From: Acidobacteriaceae bacterium
GTDB taxonomy: Bacteria > Acidobacteriota > Terriglobia > Terriglobales > Acidobacteriaceae
Reading direction: 5' to 3'
NCBI GenBank assembly: GCA_003131585.1
Contig: PKVW01000041.1
Location: 1 to 47,162 of the forward strand
DNA: 47,162 bases
A model generated the notes under the pieces. It saw only the letters and a program-made list of their open reading frames with translations, was not told the DNA's origin and did not search any database. This document shows positions 33,621 to 43,964 of the stretch, in pieces. The stretch's first letter is position 1, and the number at the start of each line of letters is the position of its first letter. Position numbers and translations under genes: made by a program.

Positions 33621-34074
33621 CGTTCTAGGAGAGGGGCCGTCGCCTGCTAGACCGATCAAGCCCGACGGCTGCTGGCTGATGAGATAACCGTGTCGGGCTC
33701 AGGATCTGACATTTTACGATCACATCGGAGGTGAGAAGACGGGACGAATCCCGACGCCGGTGTACAACCCCGGCTGGACGGGTGCAGCATTGGAGTCAGG
33801 ATTGGCGTGTAGGCACTTGCGTGCCCGCCAGTGGCCCTCGTGTGCAGTCAGACACGATTCAAAAGTGGACCGACCACGCCCTGCATACTAACGTTGTAAG
33901 GTCAATGGCAGGTCGATGCCACCCGTAACGCGATCGTCAGCCACCGCCGCAGAGGATGCCCCATCCTCGCTTTCCTTTGCGGGGGTGGGCAGGTGCGAGT
34001 CGCCGCCCAGCAGCGCGAGGGGCCGAGCGATTCAACCGAACGTTCTCGTTCAGGTAGAAAAGAATATTCACTCC
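33621..34074. other. 454-base gap, no gene seen
   Basis: Nothing coding is supported on either strand. A stem pairs AGCCCGAC with GTCGGGCT (about 33657-33696) with no T-run. GGAGGTGA near 33727 looks like a ribosome site but no good frame follows. Confidence 0.4.
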
Positions 34075-34674
34075 TCATGGAACCGGAACGATATCGAATT
34101 CTATTTTGACTTCGTCTTTCACCTTAATGGTTCCACGCGCGATGCGTATGGGAGTTATGCCGAACTCGCTCTGCTTGAAAGATGCACAACCGCGATAGTG
34201 GCCACCCTGTAAAAACACCTCCACAACGACGGGTTGTTTCTCGCCGTGCAGGCTCAGAATCCCGTGTACTTCCCAATGGGCGCCCCCTTTGCCGGTGACG
34301 GCCGTGGATTGGTAAGAGATTTCTGGAAACTTCTCGACATCGAGAACCGCAGCGCCTTGCATCGTGTGTTGGATCTCGGCACGCTTGTCTGCCGCGATCT
34401 CCGGGTCCAGCACGCGCATCTTGCGCGCGTCCATGCGCAGTTGAACTCTTGCTTGGGCGGAGGAATCGATCTTTCCCTCGTCGATCCTACCCTCTTCAAT
34501 CGGGACTTGTATTTCGTGATCGTGCGCGAACGCCGAAAACACGCCCGATTTGAAAACTCGAATCTTCAAACTAGACTTGTTCACGTCGATCGCTTGGCTT
34601 TGAGCGTAAAGGTTGCTTGGTCCGACCCACACCCCGATTGCCAGCATTCCCAACACCAGCTTCGTAACTCTCAT
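34075..34674 (-). CDS. YceI-like periplasmic protein
   Basis: A 199-residue protein with a signal peptide (MRVTKLVLGMLAIGVWVGPSNLYAQS). The rest fits the YceI lipocalin-like barrel: IDVNKSSLKIRVFKSGVFSAFAHDHEI, IQHTMQGAAVLDVEKFPEISYQST, VHGILSLHGEKQPVVVEVF, ending ITPIRIARGTIKVKDEVKIEFDIVP. Members bind isoprenoid-like lipids and are often stress-linked. The start is taken at the Met before the signal peptide (34674), not at 34713. The gene is single. Confidence 0.85.
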   Translation of the reverse strand: MRVTKLVLGMLAIGVWVGPSNLYAQSQAIDVNKSSLKIRVFKSGVFSAFAHDHEIQVPIEEGRIDEGKIDSSAQARVQLRMDARKMRVLDPEIAADKRAEIQHTMQGAAVLDVEKFPEISYQSTAVTGKGGAHWEVHGILSLHGEKQPVVVEVFLQGGHYRGCASFKQSEFGITPIRIARGTIKVKDEVKIEFDIVPVP

Positions 34675-34832
34675 TGGATTCCCGCCCGCTTCCGCGATCC
34701 TACCCGGCCCCAAGATTGATCTCCTAAGGGGATAAGGATAAGCAACGGTTGCTGGCTAACCGTCACAGGAATGTAAAGAGATTGTTATCTGTTTGTCATG
34801 AGGAGTCATAGCGAATCTATTCTGCTGCGGGT

Positions 34833-34859
34833 GAGCCAGCCCCTCATGGAGGCTGGCTC
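34833..34859 (-). terminator. Hairpin downstream of the aminotransferase gene
   Basis: GAGCCAGCC and GGCTGGCTC form a perfect 9-bp stem with a 9-base loop, about 70 bases after the aminotransferase stop. There is no T-run, so it is only terminator-like. Confidence 0.35.
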
Positions 34860-34931
34860 GACCTTCCCATCACGCTCCCGTCGGACCATGGGGCCAGACG
34901 CCGGAAGCTGAATGCCGGAAGCCATCCTCTA

Positions 34932-36350
34932 CTACTTGCCCACTGGCTGATTCCCAACCTGCTGGATGCACTCTTCGAGCACGTCGAGGGCAACGTCGGC
35001 TTCTTCTTTGGTCACCACCAGCGGCGGGCAAATCCGGATCGTGCTCGGCCCGCAGCCCAAAAACAGTACGCCATGCTCGAACGCCCGCTCGACGATCTGG
35101 TCGCGATCTGCGTTGCCATACTCCTTGGTCGACTTGTCTTTCACGATGTCGCAACCGATCATCAACCCGCGGCCGCGCACATCGCCCACCAGCTTCAGTT
35201 TCGCGGGCCAGCTTGCCATGCGCTTCATCATGTGTGCGCCTACAACGGCGGAATGCTCCAGCAGATTTTCTTTCTCGATCACGTCGAGCGTAGCCAGCGC
35301 CGCCGCGATGCACACTGGATTGCCGCCAAAGGTTGAGGCGTGCGAACCAGGCACCCAGTCCATGATTTCGGAACGCGTCATCGTGATGCCCAGCGGCATA
35401 CCCGACGCAATGCCCTTCGCCATGCAGATCATGTCCGGCTCGACGCCGGTGTGCTCGACTGCCCACCACTTGCCCGTGCGCCCCGCGCCGCTCTGCACTT
35501 CGTCAAGCACAAGGAGGATTCCATGGCGATCGCAGATGCGGCGCAACTCCTGCATGAAGATGGTGGGCGCGACGACGTAGCCGCCCTCGCCCTGCACTGG
35601 CTCGACGAAGATCGCGGCCACTTCCTCGGGAGGCAGCGTCGTCTTGAATAGCTTCTCTTCGATGAAGCGGGCGCAGCCCAAGGCGAACGCGTCAGGATCC
35701 TGGGTGGCGTCTTTGCGTCCGCGATACAGATCGGGATAGGGCACATGAGTCACGCCCGGCAGGAGCGGCGAAAAGCGGCGCCGCTGCTGGGGTTTCGATG
35801 CGGTCAGCGAGAGCGCGCCCATAGTGCGTCCGTGAAACGCGCCGAAGAATGCGATGATGTTCGGGCGCCTGGTGTGATAGCGCGCCAGCTTGAGCGCGCA
35901 CTCGACCGCCTCCGCGCCCGAGTTGCCGTAGTAAATCTTGTGCGGGCCAGGCATGGGCGCGATCTTCGACAGGCGCTCCGCGAGCTGGACCATGCTCTCG
36001 TAATAGAAATCGGTGCCCGACATGTGGATCAGTTCGCCGGCCTGCTTCCGAATGGCGGCGACCACATCGGGATGGCAGTGTCCGGTCGAGACCACGGCAA
36101 TGCCGGCGGAGAAGTCATAGAACTCGTTGCCGTCCACGTCGGTGACGACGATGCCGCGGCCGCTCCTGGCCACGAGCGGATAGGAGCGGGTATAGGACGG
36201 CGAAATATATTTCTGGTCGCCCGCGAGCACGCGCTGGGCGTTGGGCCCGGGCAGGGCGGTCTTGATCTTGGGCCCGTTAGCAGCGGGTCCATTAACAGCG
36301 GGCCCGGCAACTGCGGTCATGATTTTAGTGGTCATGGTTTTGGTGGTCAT
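34932..36350 (-). CDS. Class III aminotransferase (acetylornithine/4-aminobutyrate type)
   Basis: A 472-residue PLP enzyme. YYGNSGAEAVECALKLAR near 140-157 holds PLP, FGAFHGRTMGALSLTASK follows, LVLDEVQSGAGRTGKWWAVEH contains the Asp that contacts the PLP ring, and ICMAKGIASGMPLG has the Schiff-base Lys near 310. Length and motifs fit 4-aminobutyrate or acetylornithine aminotransferase; the substrate cannot be settled. The first 30 residues are a low-complexity extension (MTTKTMTTKIMTAVAGPAVN) absent from most relatives. GGAGG lies 5 bases before ATG 36350, so this start is supported. Confidence 0.88.
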   Translation of the reverse strand: MTTKTMTTKIMTAVAGPAVNGPAANGPKIKTALPGPNAQRVLAGDQKYISPSYTRSYPLVARSGRGIVVTDVDGNEFYDFSAGIAVVSTGHCHPDVVAAIRKQAGELIHMSGTDFYYESMVQLAERLSKIAPMPGPHKIYYGNSGAEAVECALKLARYHTRRPNIIAFFGAFHGRTMGALSLTASKPQQRRRFSPLLPGVTHVPYPDLYRGRKDATQDPDAFALGCARFIEEKLFKTTLPPEEVAAIFVEPVQGEGGYVVAPTIFMQELRRICDRHGILLVLDEVQSGAGRTGKWWAVEHTGVEPDMICMAKGIASGMPLGITMTRSEIMDWVPGSHASTFGGNPVCIAAALATLDVIEKENLLEHSAVVGAHMMKRMASWPAKLKLVGDVRGRGLMIGCDIVKDKSTKEYGNADRDQIVERAFEHGVLFLGCGPSTIRICPPLVVTKEEADVALDVLEECIQQVGNQPVGK

Positions 36351-36832
36351 GGCATCCTCCGTGAGCGGCTTTCAGCGGTTAGCTTTAAGTTATAGGTGGC
36401 GGGACCTCGGATCGCGCGGCCTGGTTCAGCCTACGGATGCCGGGGCGAAGCGGGCGGAGGATTGGTTAGTCGCTACCGAAGAGGCCGGGGCGCAGACGGG
36501 AAGGCAGCATCGCGCGATAGCGCCGCGGGCATACCAGGCAGTGCAGCCAGCACTCGGGCAGATGCGAATTGGGATTGTTGCGCAGCATCGCGAACAGCCG
36601 ACATCACTAAGACATTATAACTTGCGGCGCGGCGCGGCGTAACCCCCGATTTGATTGGGAATGTCGAGATATTTCGCCCTGTGTTCGCCCATGGCGCTGA
36701 GGGGTTCTTATGCTGGGCCCAAGGCTGCCGGGCTTGCGCCCGGCGGACAGCCGAGGGCGGCTGTCCCCACATTTTGACTTCCAGCAGATTGGGCCTTAGC
36801 ATGGGCTGCACCCCAGGGGGCGGGGCTGTCTT
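36351..36832. other. 482-base gap between aminotransferase and kinase
   Basis: No gene is clearly supported. A minus-strand TATAAT (about 36617-36612) precedes a 43-codon frame beginning MSAVRDAAQQSQFASARVLA (about 36604-36473), which could be a tiny gene or a remnant. The right part holds the 46-base repeat. Confidence 0.35.
36727..36772. repeat. 46-base dispersed palindromic repeat
   Basis: It contains GCCGGGC/GCCCGGC pairing around TTGC and ends GGGCGGCTGTCCCCACAT. A copy of the same length lies at 45693-45738 and a partial copy, in the other direction, at 32713-32730. Confidence 0.8.
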
Positions 36833-39778
36833 CTGATCGAGAAAACCATTTCGCATTACCGGATCATCGAGAAGCTTGGCGGCGGCGGCATGGGCGTGGT
36901 CTACAAAGCCGAGGACACGCGCCTTGGCCGCTTTGTCGCGCTCAAGTTTCTGCCTGAAGATCTCGCGCAAGATCGCCAGGCGCTGGAGCGGTTCCGGCGT
37001 GAAGCGAAGGCGGCGTCCGCGCTCAATCATCCCAACATATGCACGATTTACGACATCGGCGAGGAGAATGGGCGCGCGTACCTGGTGATGGAGTTCCTTG
37101 ACGGGGCAACGCTCAAGCACTTGATCGGCGCCCGTCCGATGGAAGTGGAAACGATCCTGGAGCTGGGGATTGAGATTGCGGATGCGCTGGACGCGGCGCA
37201 CACCGAAGGCATTGTGCATCGCGACATCAAGCCCGCGAACATTTTTGTTACCAAGCGTGGACACGCAAAGATTCTCGACTTCGGCCTGGCAAAGGTGAAG
37301 GCCAGCCCGGCGTCGCCGGCGAACATGCCAGAAGTGACGGCGCCGACCGATGTGGCGGTTGAGGAGCATTTGACCAGCCCCGGTTCGACCTTGGGCACGG
37401 TCGCCTATATGTCTCCGGAGCAGGCCAAGGGCAAAGAACTCGATTCCCGCACAGATCTTTTTTCCTTCGGGGTTGTGCTGTATGAGATGGGCACGGGGAC
37501 GCTGCCGTTCCGGGGAGAAACCTCTGCGCTTATCTTTCAAGCCATTCTGGATCGCGCCCCGACTTCCCCGATCCGTTTGAATCCGGACCTGCCATCGAGG
37601 CTGGAAGACGTGATCAACAAGGCGCTGGAGAAAGACCGGAACCTGCGCTACCAGCATGCGGCCGACATTCGCGCCGACCTGCAGCGGTTGAAGCGCGATA
37701 CGGGGAGCGGACGAGCGGTCGCGGCGCAATCCGATTCGTATCCCACTATTCAAGAACCTGGTGCGGCCGCTCCGGCGTCCGGATCTCACAAGCCTGTCTC
37801 CGCTCAGCAGATTGTTCCGGCTGCATCCTCGAGCGCTGTAGCGGTGGCGCACAGTAGCGGTGTTATCGAAAAGAAATCCCGCAAGATGTTGGTACTCGTG
37901 GTCTTGGTCCTCCTCGCCGCCGCGATCGGCGGGGGCCTCTACTTGCGTACGTGGCACTCGTCGAAGCTTACCGGAAAAGACAGCGTCCTGCTCGCAGACT
38001 TCGTCAACACAACCGGGGATCCTGTGTTCGACGGCACTCTGAAACAAGCCCTGGCAGTGCAACTGGAACAATCGCCATACCTCAACATTGTTCCCGATCA
38101 AACCGTCCGCAAAGCCCTTCAGTTCATGGGACGCGCCTCCGACGAACGCGTCACCGGCGCAGTAGCCCGCGAGATCTGCGAGCGCCAGCACATCAAAGCC
38201 ATGTTGAGCGGGTCGGTTGAGACTTTGGGCAGCCAGTATGTCGTCTCACTCGACGCCACCAATTGCGTTACCGGAGATTCCCTGGCTCGCGAGCAAGTAA
38301 CCGCAGCCAGCAAAGAAGCGGTGCTGCCGGCGGTGGGCAAAGCCGCGTCCAGCCTGCGCGGAAAGCTCGGTGAGTCGCTCGCCTCCATACAAAAATTCGA
38401 CACTCCCGTCACGGAAGCCACCACCTCCTCGCTCGAAGCCTTGAAAGCTTACGCTGCGGCCGACGAAAAGCGTAACGGGGGCGGCGAAGCGGAATCCATC
38501 CCTCTCTTCCAGCACGCCATCGAACTGGACCCGAACTTCGCCATGGCCTATGCCCGGCTCTCAGCCATTTACAACAATCTCGGCGAAGAAGACCGGTCTG
38601 TCGAGGTTGCGAAAAAAGCCTTCGACTTACGCGATCGAGTCAGCGATCGCGAGCGCTTCTACATCGACGACCACTTCTACACATCCTCGGGAAACGTCGA
38701 TAAAGACCGGCAAACTCTGGAACTCGCCATCCAGACTTATCCCAACAATTCCAGCGCTTACGGCAACCTCGCGGTGTTGTACTCCATTTTCCTGGGCGAG
38801 TACGAAAAGGCGATTCCTGCGGCGAACGAGAGCACACGCTTTGAGCCGGCCGCGCCCTTCGGCTATTCCATGGCGGCGGGATCTTACATGGCTCTCAACC
38901 GGGTGGAGGAAGCCCAGTCCATACTTCAGCGGGCAATCGACGCCAAGGCCGACAATCTTTTCATTCACCAGCAACTTTACGACTTAGCCTTCCTCAATGC
39001 CGATGCCGCTGGCATGCAACGTGAAATGAAGTGGGCCGAAGGCAAACCCAGCGAATACCTGCTGACCAGCGAGGCCGCGAGTGCAGCCGCTTCGCGCGGG
39101 CAAATACAGAAAGCCGGAGAGCTGCTGAACCGTTCGATTCAGGTGACGGACCGCCTTGGTTTCAAGGAATCCACAGCCGGCACCCAGGCCTCCTGGGCCG
39201 TCGTGGAGGCTGAATTAGGAAACGTAACCAGGGCGCGCGAACTTGCCAATTCCAGCGCGGCCCTTGCGCATGGCCGCGGCAACCTGAACCCAGCCACGCT
39301 CGCCCTTGCCATGATTGGCGACAGCCGCGCCCCAATCATGATGGCGGACTTGGGCCGCCGTTTCCCCGACGACACGCTGTTGCACAACGTGTGGGCCCCA
39401 TCCGTAGCGGCACTGGTGGCCATGAATCGCAAATCTCCGGAGCAGGCCATCGATTCGATGCGCGCGGCCACGCCGTATGAACTTGCCATTTACAGTGGCT
39501 TGCTTCCCATCTACGTCCGTGGGCTCGTCTACCTGGAGGCGAAGCGCGGACCTGAGGCAGCCGTCGAATTCCAGAAAATCGTTGACCATCGCGGCATCGT
39601 TCCCGTTGGTATTGAGCACTCCCTCGCAAAACTTGGCTTGGGGCGGGCCTATACATTGACCGGCGACACCGCCAAAGCCAAAGCCGCCTATCAGGATTTC
39701 TTTGCCCTCTGGAAGGACGCCGACCCCGACATCCCCATTTTCAAGCAGGCGAAATCCGAATACGAAAAACTGAAATGA
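36833..39778 (+). CDS. Membrane Ser/Thr protein kinase with TPR sensor domain
   Basis: A 981-residue PknB-type kinase. The Gly loop is [16 protein letters not shown] (13-28), the catalytic Lys is in ALKFL (38), then HRDIKPAN (129-136), DFGLAK (149) and [10 protein letters not shown]. One membrane helix (about 352-371, [19 protein letters not shown]) separates this cytoplasmic half from a periplasmic one with a [17 protein letters not shown] domain and TPRs. The frame has no ATG before residue 20. The CTG at 36833 falls exactly where relatives have their Met (M-I-x-K-T-I-S-H-Y), so a CTG start is inferred. The next ATG, 36890, would remove half of the Gly loop. Confidence 0.85.
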   Translation: MIEKTISHYRIIEKLGGGGMGVVYKAEDTRLGRFVALKFLPEDLAQDRQALERFRREAKAASALNHPNICTIYDIGEENGRAYLVMEFLDGATLKHLIGARPMEVETILELGIEIADALDAAHTEGIVHRDIKPANIFVTKRGHAKILDFGLAKVKASPASPANMPEVTAPTDVAVEEHLTSPGSTLGTVAYMSPEQAKGKELDSRTDLFSFGVVLYEMGTGTLPFRGETSALIFQAILDRAPTSPIRLNPDLPSRLEDVINKALEKDRNLRYQHAADIRADLQRLKRDTGSGRAVAAQSDSYPTIQEPGAAAPASGSHKPVSAQQIVPAASSSAVAVAHSSGVIEKKSRKMLVLVVLVLLAAAIGGGLYLRTWHSSKLTGKDSVLLADFVNTTGDPVFDGTLKQALAVQLEQSPYLNIVPDQTVRKALQFMGRASDERVTGAVAREICERQHIKAMLSGSVETLGSQYVVSLDATNCVTGDSLAREQVTAASKEAVLPAVGKAASSLRGKLGESLASIQKFDTPVTEATTSSLEALKAYAAADEKRNGGGEAESIPLFQHAIELDPNFAMAYARLSAIYNNLGEEDRSVEVAKKAFDLRDRVSDRERFYIDDHFYTSSGNVDKDRQTLELAIQTYPNNSSAYGNLAVLYSIFLGEYEKAIPAANESTRFEPAAPFGYSMAAGSYMALNRVEEAQSILQRAIDAKADNLFIHQQLYDLAFLNADAAGMQREMKWAEGKPSEYLLTSEAASAAASRGQIQKAGELLNRSIQVTDRLGFKESTAGTQASWAVVEAELGNVTRARELANSSAALAHGRGNLNPATLALAMIGDSRAPIMMADLGRRFPDDTLLHNVWAPSVAALVAMNRKSPEQAIDSMRAATPYELAIYSGLLPIYVRGLVYLEAKRGPEAAVEFQKIVDHRGIVPVGIEHSLAKLGLGRAYTLTGDTAKAKAAYQDFFALWKDADPDIPIFKQAKSEYEKLK

Positions 39779-39889
39779 AACATGGCTCGGCCCTGCTCCC
39801 GCTCACGGCGATTCACAAGGACTCTAGAATCCACGGCTACTCCTCTCTTGTCTGATATCTTTTAACTTCCTCTGTTTTCTCACGACAAA

Positions 39890-40819
39890 TTGAAAGCGAC
39901 GAGTCCAAGCCGTTTTGCGGTGATTCTTGCCTTCGGGCTGGTGTATTTGTTCTGGGGCTCGACCTATCTGGCGATTGATATTGCGGTGCAGACCATTCCT
40001 CCGGCGCTGATGTGCGCGGTGAGGTTTTCGATTGCCGGCGTGGTGATGCTGGCGGTGTGCGCGGCGACGGGGCGCAGGATTAGGTATTCGGCGCGGCAGA
40101 TTGCGCTGGCGGCGGTGGTGGGAATCCTGCTGCTGATGGGGGGCAACCTGACGCTGTCGTGGGCGGAACTTTCCGTGCCATCGGGACTGGCGGCACTGAT
40201 CGTGGCCATCACGCCGTTGTGGTTTCTGGTGCTGGACTCGCTGCTGCTCGGCCATCATCACATTTCGTGGCGAGGCAAGGCGGGATTGGGACTAGGGATA
40301 GTGGGATTGCTGGTATTGTTCTGGCCGGAGTTGCACGCGACGTCGGCGATGGGCCGGCGCGAGCTGTTGTCCTCGCTTAGTCTGCTGGGCGGATCGTTTT
40401 CCTGGGCGCTGGGATCGGTACTGTCGAAGCGCTGGCAGTCGGGCATGGACGTGTTCAGCGCGACGGGATGGCAGGTGACGGCGGCGGGCGCGGGAAACTT
40501 TTTGTTTGCAGCAGCGGCGGGAGATTTCGCGCGGGTTACGTGGACGATGCGCGGGGTGGGCGCGGTGCTGTATCTGGTGGTGTGCGGATCGTGGATCGGG
40601 TATACGGCCTACATTTGGCTTCTGGAGCATGTGCCCACGTCGAAAGTGTCGACGTATGCGTATGTGAATCCGGTGGTGGCGGTATTTCTGGGCTGGCTGA
40701 TTCTGCACGAGCGCGTGGATCGCTTCATTGTGATGGGGAGTGTGATTGTGGTGCTCTCGGTGATATTGGTTACCAGCGCGAAGGTGAAAGAGAGAATGGT
40801 GGCGGAGGAGTTGAAGTAG
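39890..40819 (+). CDS. DMT-family exporter (EamA domains)
   Basis: A 309-residue inner-membrane protein with about ten hydrophobic helices in two EamA halves. The first half begins VILAFGLVYLFWGSTYLAIDI, the second begins ELLSSLSLLGGSFSWALGSVLSKR. The family exports amino acids or other small metabolites. The start is TTG at 39890 (LKATSPSRFAVILAF); no ATG fits before the first helix. WLLEHVPTSKVSTYAYVNPVVAVFLGWLILHE near the end is a typical EamA signature. Confidence 0.88.
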   Translation: MKATSPSRFAVILAFGLVYLFWGSTYLAIDIAVQTIPPALMCAVRFSIAGVVMLAVCAATGRRIRYSARQIALAAVVGILLLMGGNLTLSWAELSVPSGLAALIVAITPLWFLVLDSLLLGHHHISWRGKAGLGLGIVGLLVLFWPELHATSAMGRRELLSSLSLLGGSFSWALGSVLSKRWQSGMDVFSATGWQVTAAGAGNFLFAAAAGDFARVTWTMRGVGAVLYLVVCGSWIGYTAYIWLLEHVPTSKVSTYAYVNPVVAVFLGWLILHERVDRFIVMGSVIVVLSVILVTSAKVKERMVAEELK

Positions 40820-40929
40820 CGATGGTCAGTGGTCAGTGGCCAGTCAGGGCCCTGCATTCAGCATTTGGCATGCGGCCAAGAGCGTGCCGGACACCTTTCC
40901 CGCGAGATTCGGAAATACGTTTCCCTAAA

Positions 40930-41664
40930 TTATTTCGCGGCTTCTTCGTCGTCTTCCTCCTCGGTCATCAGATCTACGATGTGGCCGCGGATGGCGAAGG
41001 TTTGTTTGGGGGCGCCTGAGGGCTCGAAGGTGATGCGGGCGGGGCCTCGCTGCCAGGCGGGCACGGGACAGGCGGAATCGGCGGAGGTAGCTTTTATTTC
41101 TCCTTTCTTTTCTTCCCCGGCGTTGCTCTGGGAGGCGAGGATTTTTTTGAGCACGGGTTTGCGGCGGCTGATTTGGGCGACGACGGCGTAGATTTTCTTG
41201 CCATCGTCGGAGATGCCGCAATAGGCGGCGTAATCGCGGTACCAACTGGCGGTGGAGTAGAAAGCGTCGAATTCGGGAAGATTGATAGGGGAAATGTGGC
41301 CGGTGACGCGGTCGACGAGAACCCATCCTCCGGGTTGCCATTGCCAGTGCGGCTGGGAGGTGGATTCCTGGGGAAGGCTGTCATTGACCCGGAAGGCGCG
41401 CCGGATGACGAATAGGCGGTCGGTGACGTCGTGCGCGGAGCCGAGAGTGAATTCCTTGACGCGGGCGTCGAGCAGAAGAGGTCGAACTTTCAGGGTGAGC
41501 GGCTTCTCGTCTCCGGCGCCGGGATCGGGGAACCACTGGACAGCGGTAGACTTACCGAAAGTGATGACATGAGGTTTGGCGGCGGCGGCGACAGCGTTCG
41601 CCGGAATGACAGAGATGAGGAGCGACAGCAATATCCAGCGGCGCGATTGCAACATGCGGACCAT
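40930..41664 (-). CDS. Exported protein of unknown function
   Basis: A 244-residue protein with a signal peptide (MVRMLQSRRWILLSLLISVIPANAVAAAAK). The mature part has short beta-rich stretches: HVITFGKSTAVQWF, LTLKVRPLLLDARVKEFTLG, RLFVIRRAFRVND and WQWQPGGWVLVDRVTGHISPINLPEF. It ends in a very acidic tail (MTEEEDDEEAAK). I recognise no family. The start is set at the Met before the signal peptide; the ATG three codons further on would also do. It is convergent with the DMT exporter. Confidence 0.55.
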   Translation of the reverse strand: MVRMLQSRRWILLSLLISVIPANAVAAAAKPHVITFGKSTAVQWFPDPGAGDEKPLTLKVRPLLLDARVKEFTLGSAHDVTDRLFVIRRAFRVNDSLPQESTSQPHWQWQPGGWVLVDRVTGHISPINLPEFDAFYSTASWYRDYAAYCGISDDGKKIYAVVAQISRRKPVLKKILASQSNAGEEKKGEIKATSADSACPVPAWQRGPARITFEPSGAPKQTFAIRGHIVDLMTEEEDDEEAAK

Positions 41665-41861
41665 GGCCGAGGTTAAGCAGGAAACAGGTTGGAGGACAAG
41701 GTTAGCGGTCACAAATCGCGAACTGGTTCCGCGGTGGGGTTCCGAAGTGGGACAGCAGGCGGGTCAGGCGCTGGAGGACGCGATTGACGGCGCTGATGGC
41801 ATGTGCGTCCGCGCGGTTGAGGTTGACGTTGCGGTAGAATTATGGGAGTAGCAAGTGCGCG

Positions 41862-42929
41862 ATGAGTTTCCCTCACGATTCCCGTCCGGCTGTGAGCGCC
41901 GGGTCCTGGACAACTTTCCAACGAGAAGCGGCTTCCGCTCAGGATATGAGCGGGCCGTGGGCGCAGCGGCGCGTTCCCCGGATTCTGGTGGTAGATGACC
42001 ACCCTGGCATTGCGGGGCTGATGAGCCAGTTGCTTGCCCTGCGCGGCTATGAGGTGGTGACGGCCGCCGATGCGGAGCAGGCGGAGGTAGAGGTGCGGCG
42101 GCAGGCGCCCGACCTGATTCTGTCGGATGTGAAAATGCCAGGGAAGTCAGGCCATGAACTATGCCGCGAACTCAAGAGAGATCCGGCCACGCGACTGATT
42201 CCCTTCGTGCTGATCACGGGACTAAGCGACAGCTCGGACAAGATGCGGGGAATTGAAGCGGGAGCGGACGACTTTTTGAACAAGCCGGTTCTGGCGGAAG
42301 AGTTGACGGCGCGGGTGAAGTCGTTGCTGCGGGTAAAGGAATTCACCGACGAGTTGGAGACGGCGGATTCGGTGCTGTGCACGCTGGGGCTGATCGTGGA
42401 GGGCCGCGACCCTTACACCGAAGGGCACTGCGAGAGGCTGGCATTACGCGCCGCGGATTTGGGACGGCATCTGGGACTGGATGAAGATTCGATCATGGCG
42501 CTGCGCCGCAGCGGATATTTGCACGACCTGGGCAAGATTGCGGTGCCGGACGGAATTCTGAAGAAAGGCGGCGACCTGACACTTCCGGAATGGGCGATCA
42601 TGAAGCAGCATCCGGTGACCGGGGAGAATATCTGCAAGCCGCTGAAGTCGTTGAGACTGGTGCTGCCGGTCATCCGGCATCATCATGAGCATGCGGATGG
42701 ATCGGGCTATCCCGACGGATTGCGGGCAGGCGAGATCCCGCTGCTGGCACGGGTTTTGCAGGTGGTGGATGTGTACGATGCGCTGTGCACGGCGAGGCCG
42801 TACAAGCCCGCGCTGGCGCACGATCAGGCCGCGCAAACCATGCGCGAGGAAGCCCGCCAGGGCTGGTGGGACGCCGAACTGGTGAATGAGTTTTTCAGCA
42901 TGCTCGCGGAAAAACGCAGCGTGGCGTGA
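41862..42929 (+). CDS. Response regulator with HD-GYP phosphodiesterase
   Basis: A 355-residue two-domain protein. The receiver is about 40-155 (ILVVDDHPG, phospho-Asp in LILSDVKMPG, Lys in FLNKPV). The output is an HD-GYP domain: GYLHDLGKIAVPDGIL, then HHHEHADGSGYPDGL, which keeps the metal ligands and the GYP loop. HD-GYP enzymes break down cyclic di-GMP (some cyclic GMP-AMP), so it should couple a phosphorelay to second-messenger turnover. The N-terminal 38 residues are not conserved. No partner kinase is nearby. Confidence 0.92.
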   Translation: MSFPHDSRPAVSAGSWTTFQREAASAQDMSGPWAQRRVPRILVVDDHPGIAGLMSQLLALRGYEVVTAADAEQAEVEVRRQAPDLILSDVKMPGKSGHELCRELKRDPATRLIPFVLITGLSDSSDKMRGIEAGADDFLNKPVLAEELTARVKSLLRVKEFTDELETADSVLCTLGLIVEGRDPYTEGHCERLALRAADLGRHLGLDEDSIMALRRSGYLHDLGKIAVPDGILKKGGDLTLPEWAIMKQHPVTGENICKPLKSLRLVLPVIRHHHEHADGSGYPDGLRAGEIPLLARVLQVVDVYDALCTARPYKPALAHDQAAQTMREEARQGWWDAELVNEFFSMLAEKRSVA

Positions 42930-43110
42930 GAGGCAGTTCTCAGTTCCCGGTGTCTCGATTTTCAGTTCCCTCGACCGGCTCTTTACGACGTACAATGGCG
43001 AAGCAATTTTTGGGGCAACGGGTTTGAGGCGGGCGACATCTTAAGCGTTCCCGATGCGGCTTGCGGACGGCTTTGGGCACGGCGCACGGAAATCCAGATT
43101 GAAGAACATC

Positions 43111-43890
43111 ATGTACAGCATCGTCATCCCGGCCTACAACGAAGGCGAGCGCCTGGGGGTAACTCTGGAGAAGGTGCTGGCATACGTGCGCGAGCAGGGA
43201 TGGAATGCGGAAGTGATCGTGGTGAACGATGGATCGCGCGACAACACGGCGGAGATCGTGCGCGGGTTTGCGGAAAGAGAGCCGGTATTGCGGCTGGTGG
43301 AGAATCCCGGCAATCGCGGCAAAGGTTATAGTGTGCGCAATGGCATGCTGACCGCGCGGGGCGACGTGGTGGTGTTCAGCGACGCGGATCTCTCTTCGCC
43401 CATCGAAGAGATGCCGAAGTTGTTGGCGGCGCTGGCGGCGGGGGCGGACATCGCCATTGGTTCGCGCTGGCTGCGGGCGGAATTCCAGACGCGGCGGCAG
43501 TCGCTGCACCGGCAGCTTTTTGGAAGGATCTTCAATTTGTTGCTGCGGGTTATTTTGGGGCTGCGCTTCAAAGATACGCAATGCGGCTTCAAAGCTTTTA
43601 CCCGCCGGGCCGCGCAAACGATTCTGCCGCTGCAGCGCATCGAGCGCTGGGGCTTCGATCCTGAGATTCTTTTCCTGGCGCGAAAGTTTGGATTTCGCGT
43701 GGAGGAAGTGGCCGTGCTTTGGGGGCACAGCGGGGACACACGGCTTCATCCGCTGGTGGATGGGGCGCGCATGTTTCAGGAGATGCTGCGCATCCGCTGG
43801 TATAACCTGACGGGCAAGTATGACGGCGGTTCCGCAGTGAGCGCGCAGTCGACTAAGACGCTGCCCGGGGGGCCGGCCGCCAGAACATGA
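43111..43890 (+). CDS. GT2 glycosyltransferase, dolichyl-phosphate-glucose synthase type
   Basis: A 259-residue glycosyltransferase. MYSIVIPAYNEGERL is the GT-A beginning, VIVVNDGSRDNT and VVVFSDADLSSPIEEM give the DxD-type acidic motifs, and DTQCGFKAFTRRAAQTILPLQRIERWGFDPEILFLARKFGFRVEEVAVLWGH is the signature of ALG5/DPG-synthase-like enzymes that attach a sugar to a polyprenyl phosphate. There are no membrane helices. The start at ATG 43111 is fixed by the family's beginning. Confidence 0.9.
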   Translation: MYSIVIPAYNEGERLGVTLEKVLAYVREQGWNAEVIVVNDGSRDNTAEIVRGFAEREPVLRLVENPGNRGKGYSVRNGMLTARGDVVVFSDADLSSPIEEMPKLLAALAAGADIAIGSRWLRAEFQTRRQSLHRQLFGRIFNLLLRVILGLRFKDTQCGFKAFTRRAAQTILPLQRIERWGFDPEILFLARKFGFRVEEVAVLWGHSGDTRLHPLVDGARMFQEMLRIRWYNLTGKYDGGSAVSAQSTKTLPGGPAART

Positions 43891-43924
43891 CCCAAAGGCG
43901 GTACGAATCGAATTAAACCTCCAG

Positions 43925-43953
43925 TTGTGTAGTTACACTCCTATAGTTATAAT
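43925..43953 (+). promoter_or_regulatory. Promoter of brnTA
   Basis: TTGTGT (43925-43930) and a perfect TATAAT (43948-43953) are 17 bases apart. The start would be about 43960, only about 5 bases before the brnT ATG, so the mRNA would be leaderless or nearly so. CACT (43936-43939) and AGTG (43954-43957) flank the -10 region and could belong to an operator for BrnA. Confidence 0.6.
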
Positions 43954-43964
43954 AGTGACATGAC

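Noticed and set aside
33680-33720. CTGATGAG resembling a hammerhead ribozyme core
   Set aside because: The needed GAAAC core and flanking stems are absent.
36473-38191. 572-codon open frame on the minus strand
   Set aside because: It lies opposite the kinase domain, whose motifs are unmistakable on the plus strand. It is a GC-rich shadow without any recognisable domain.
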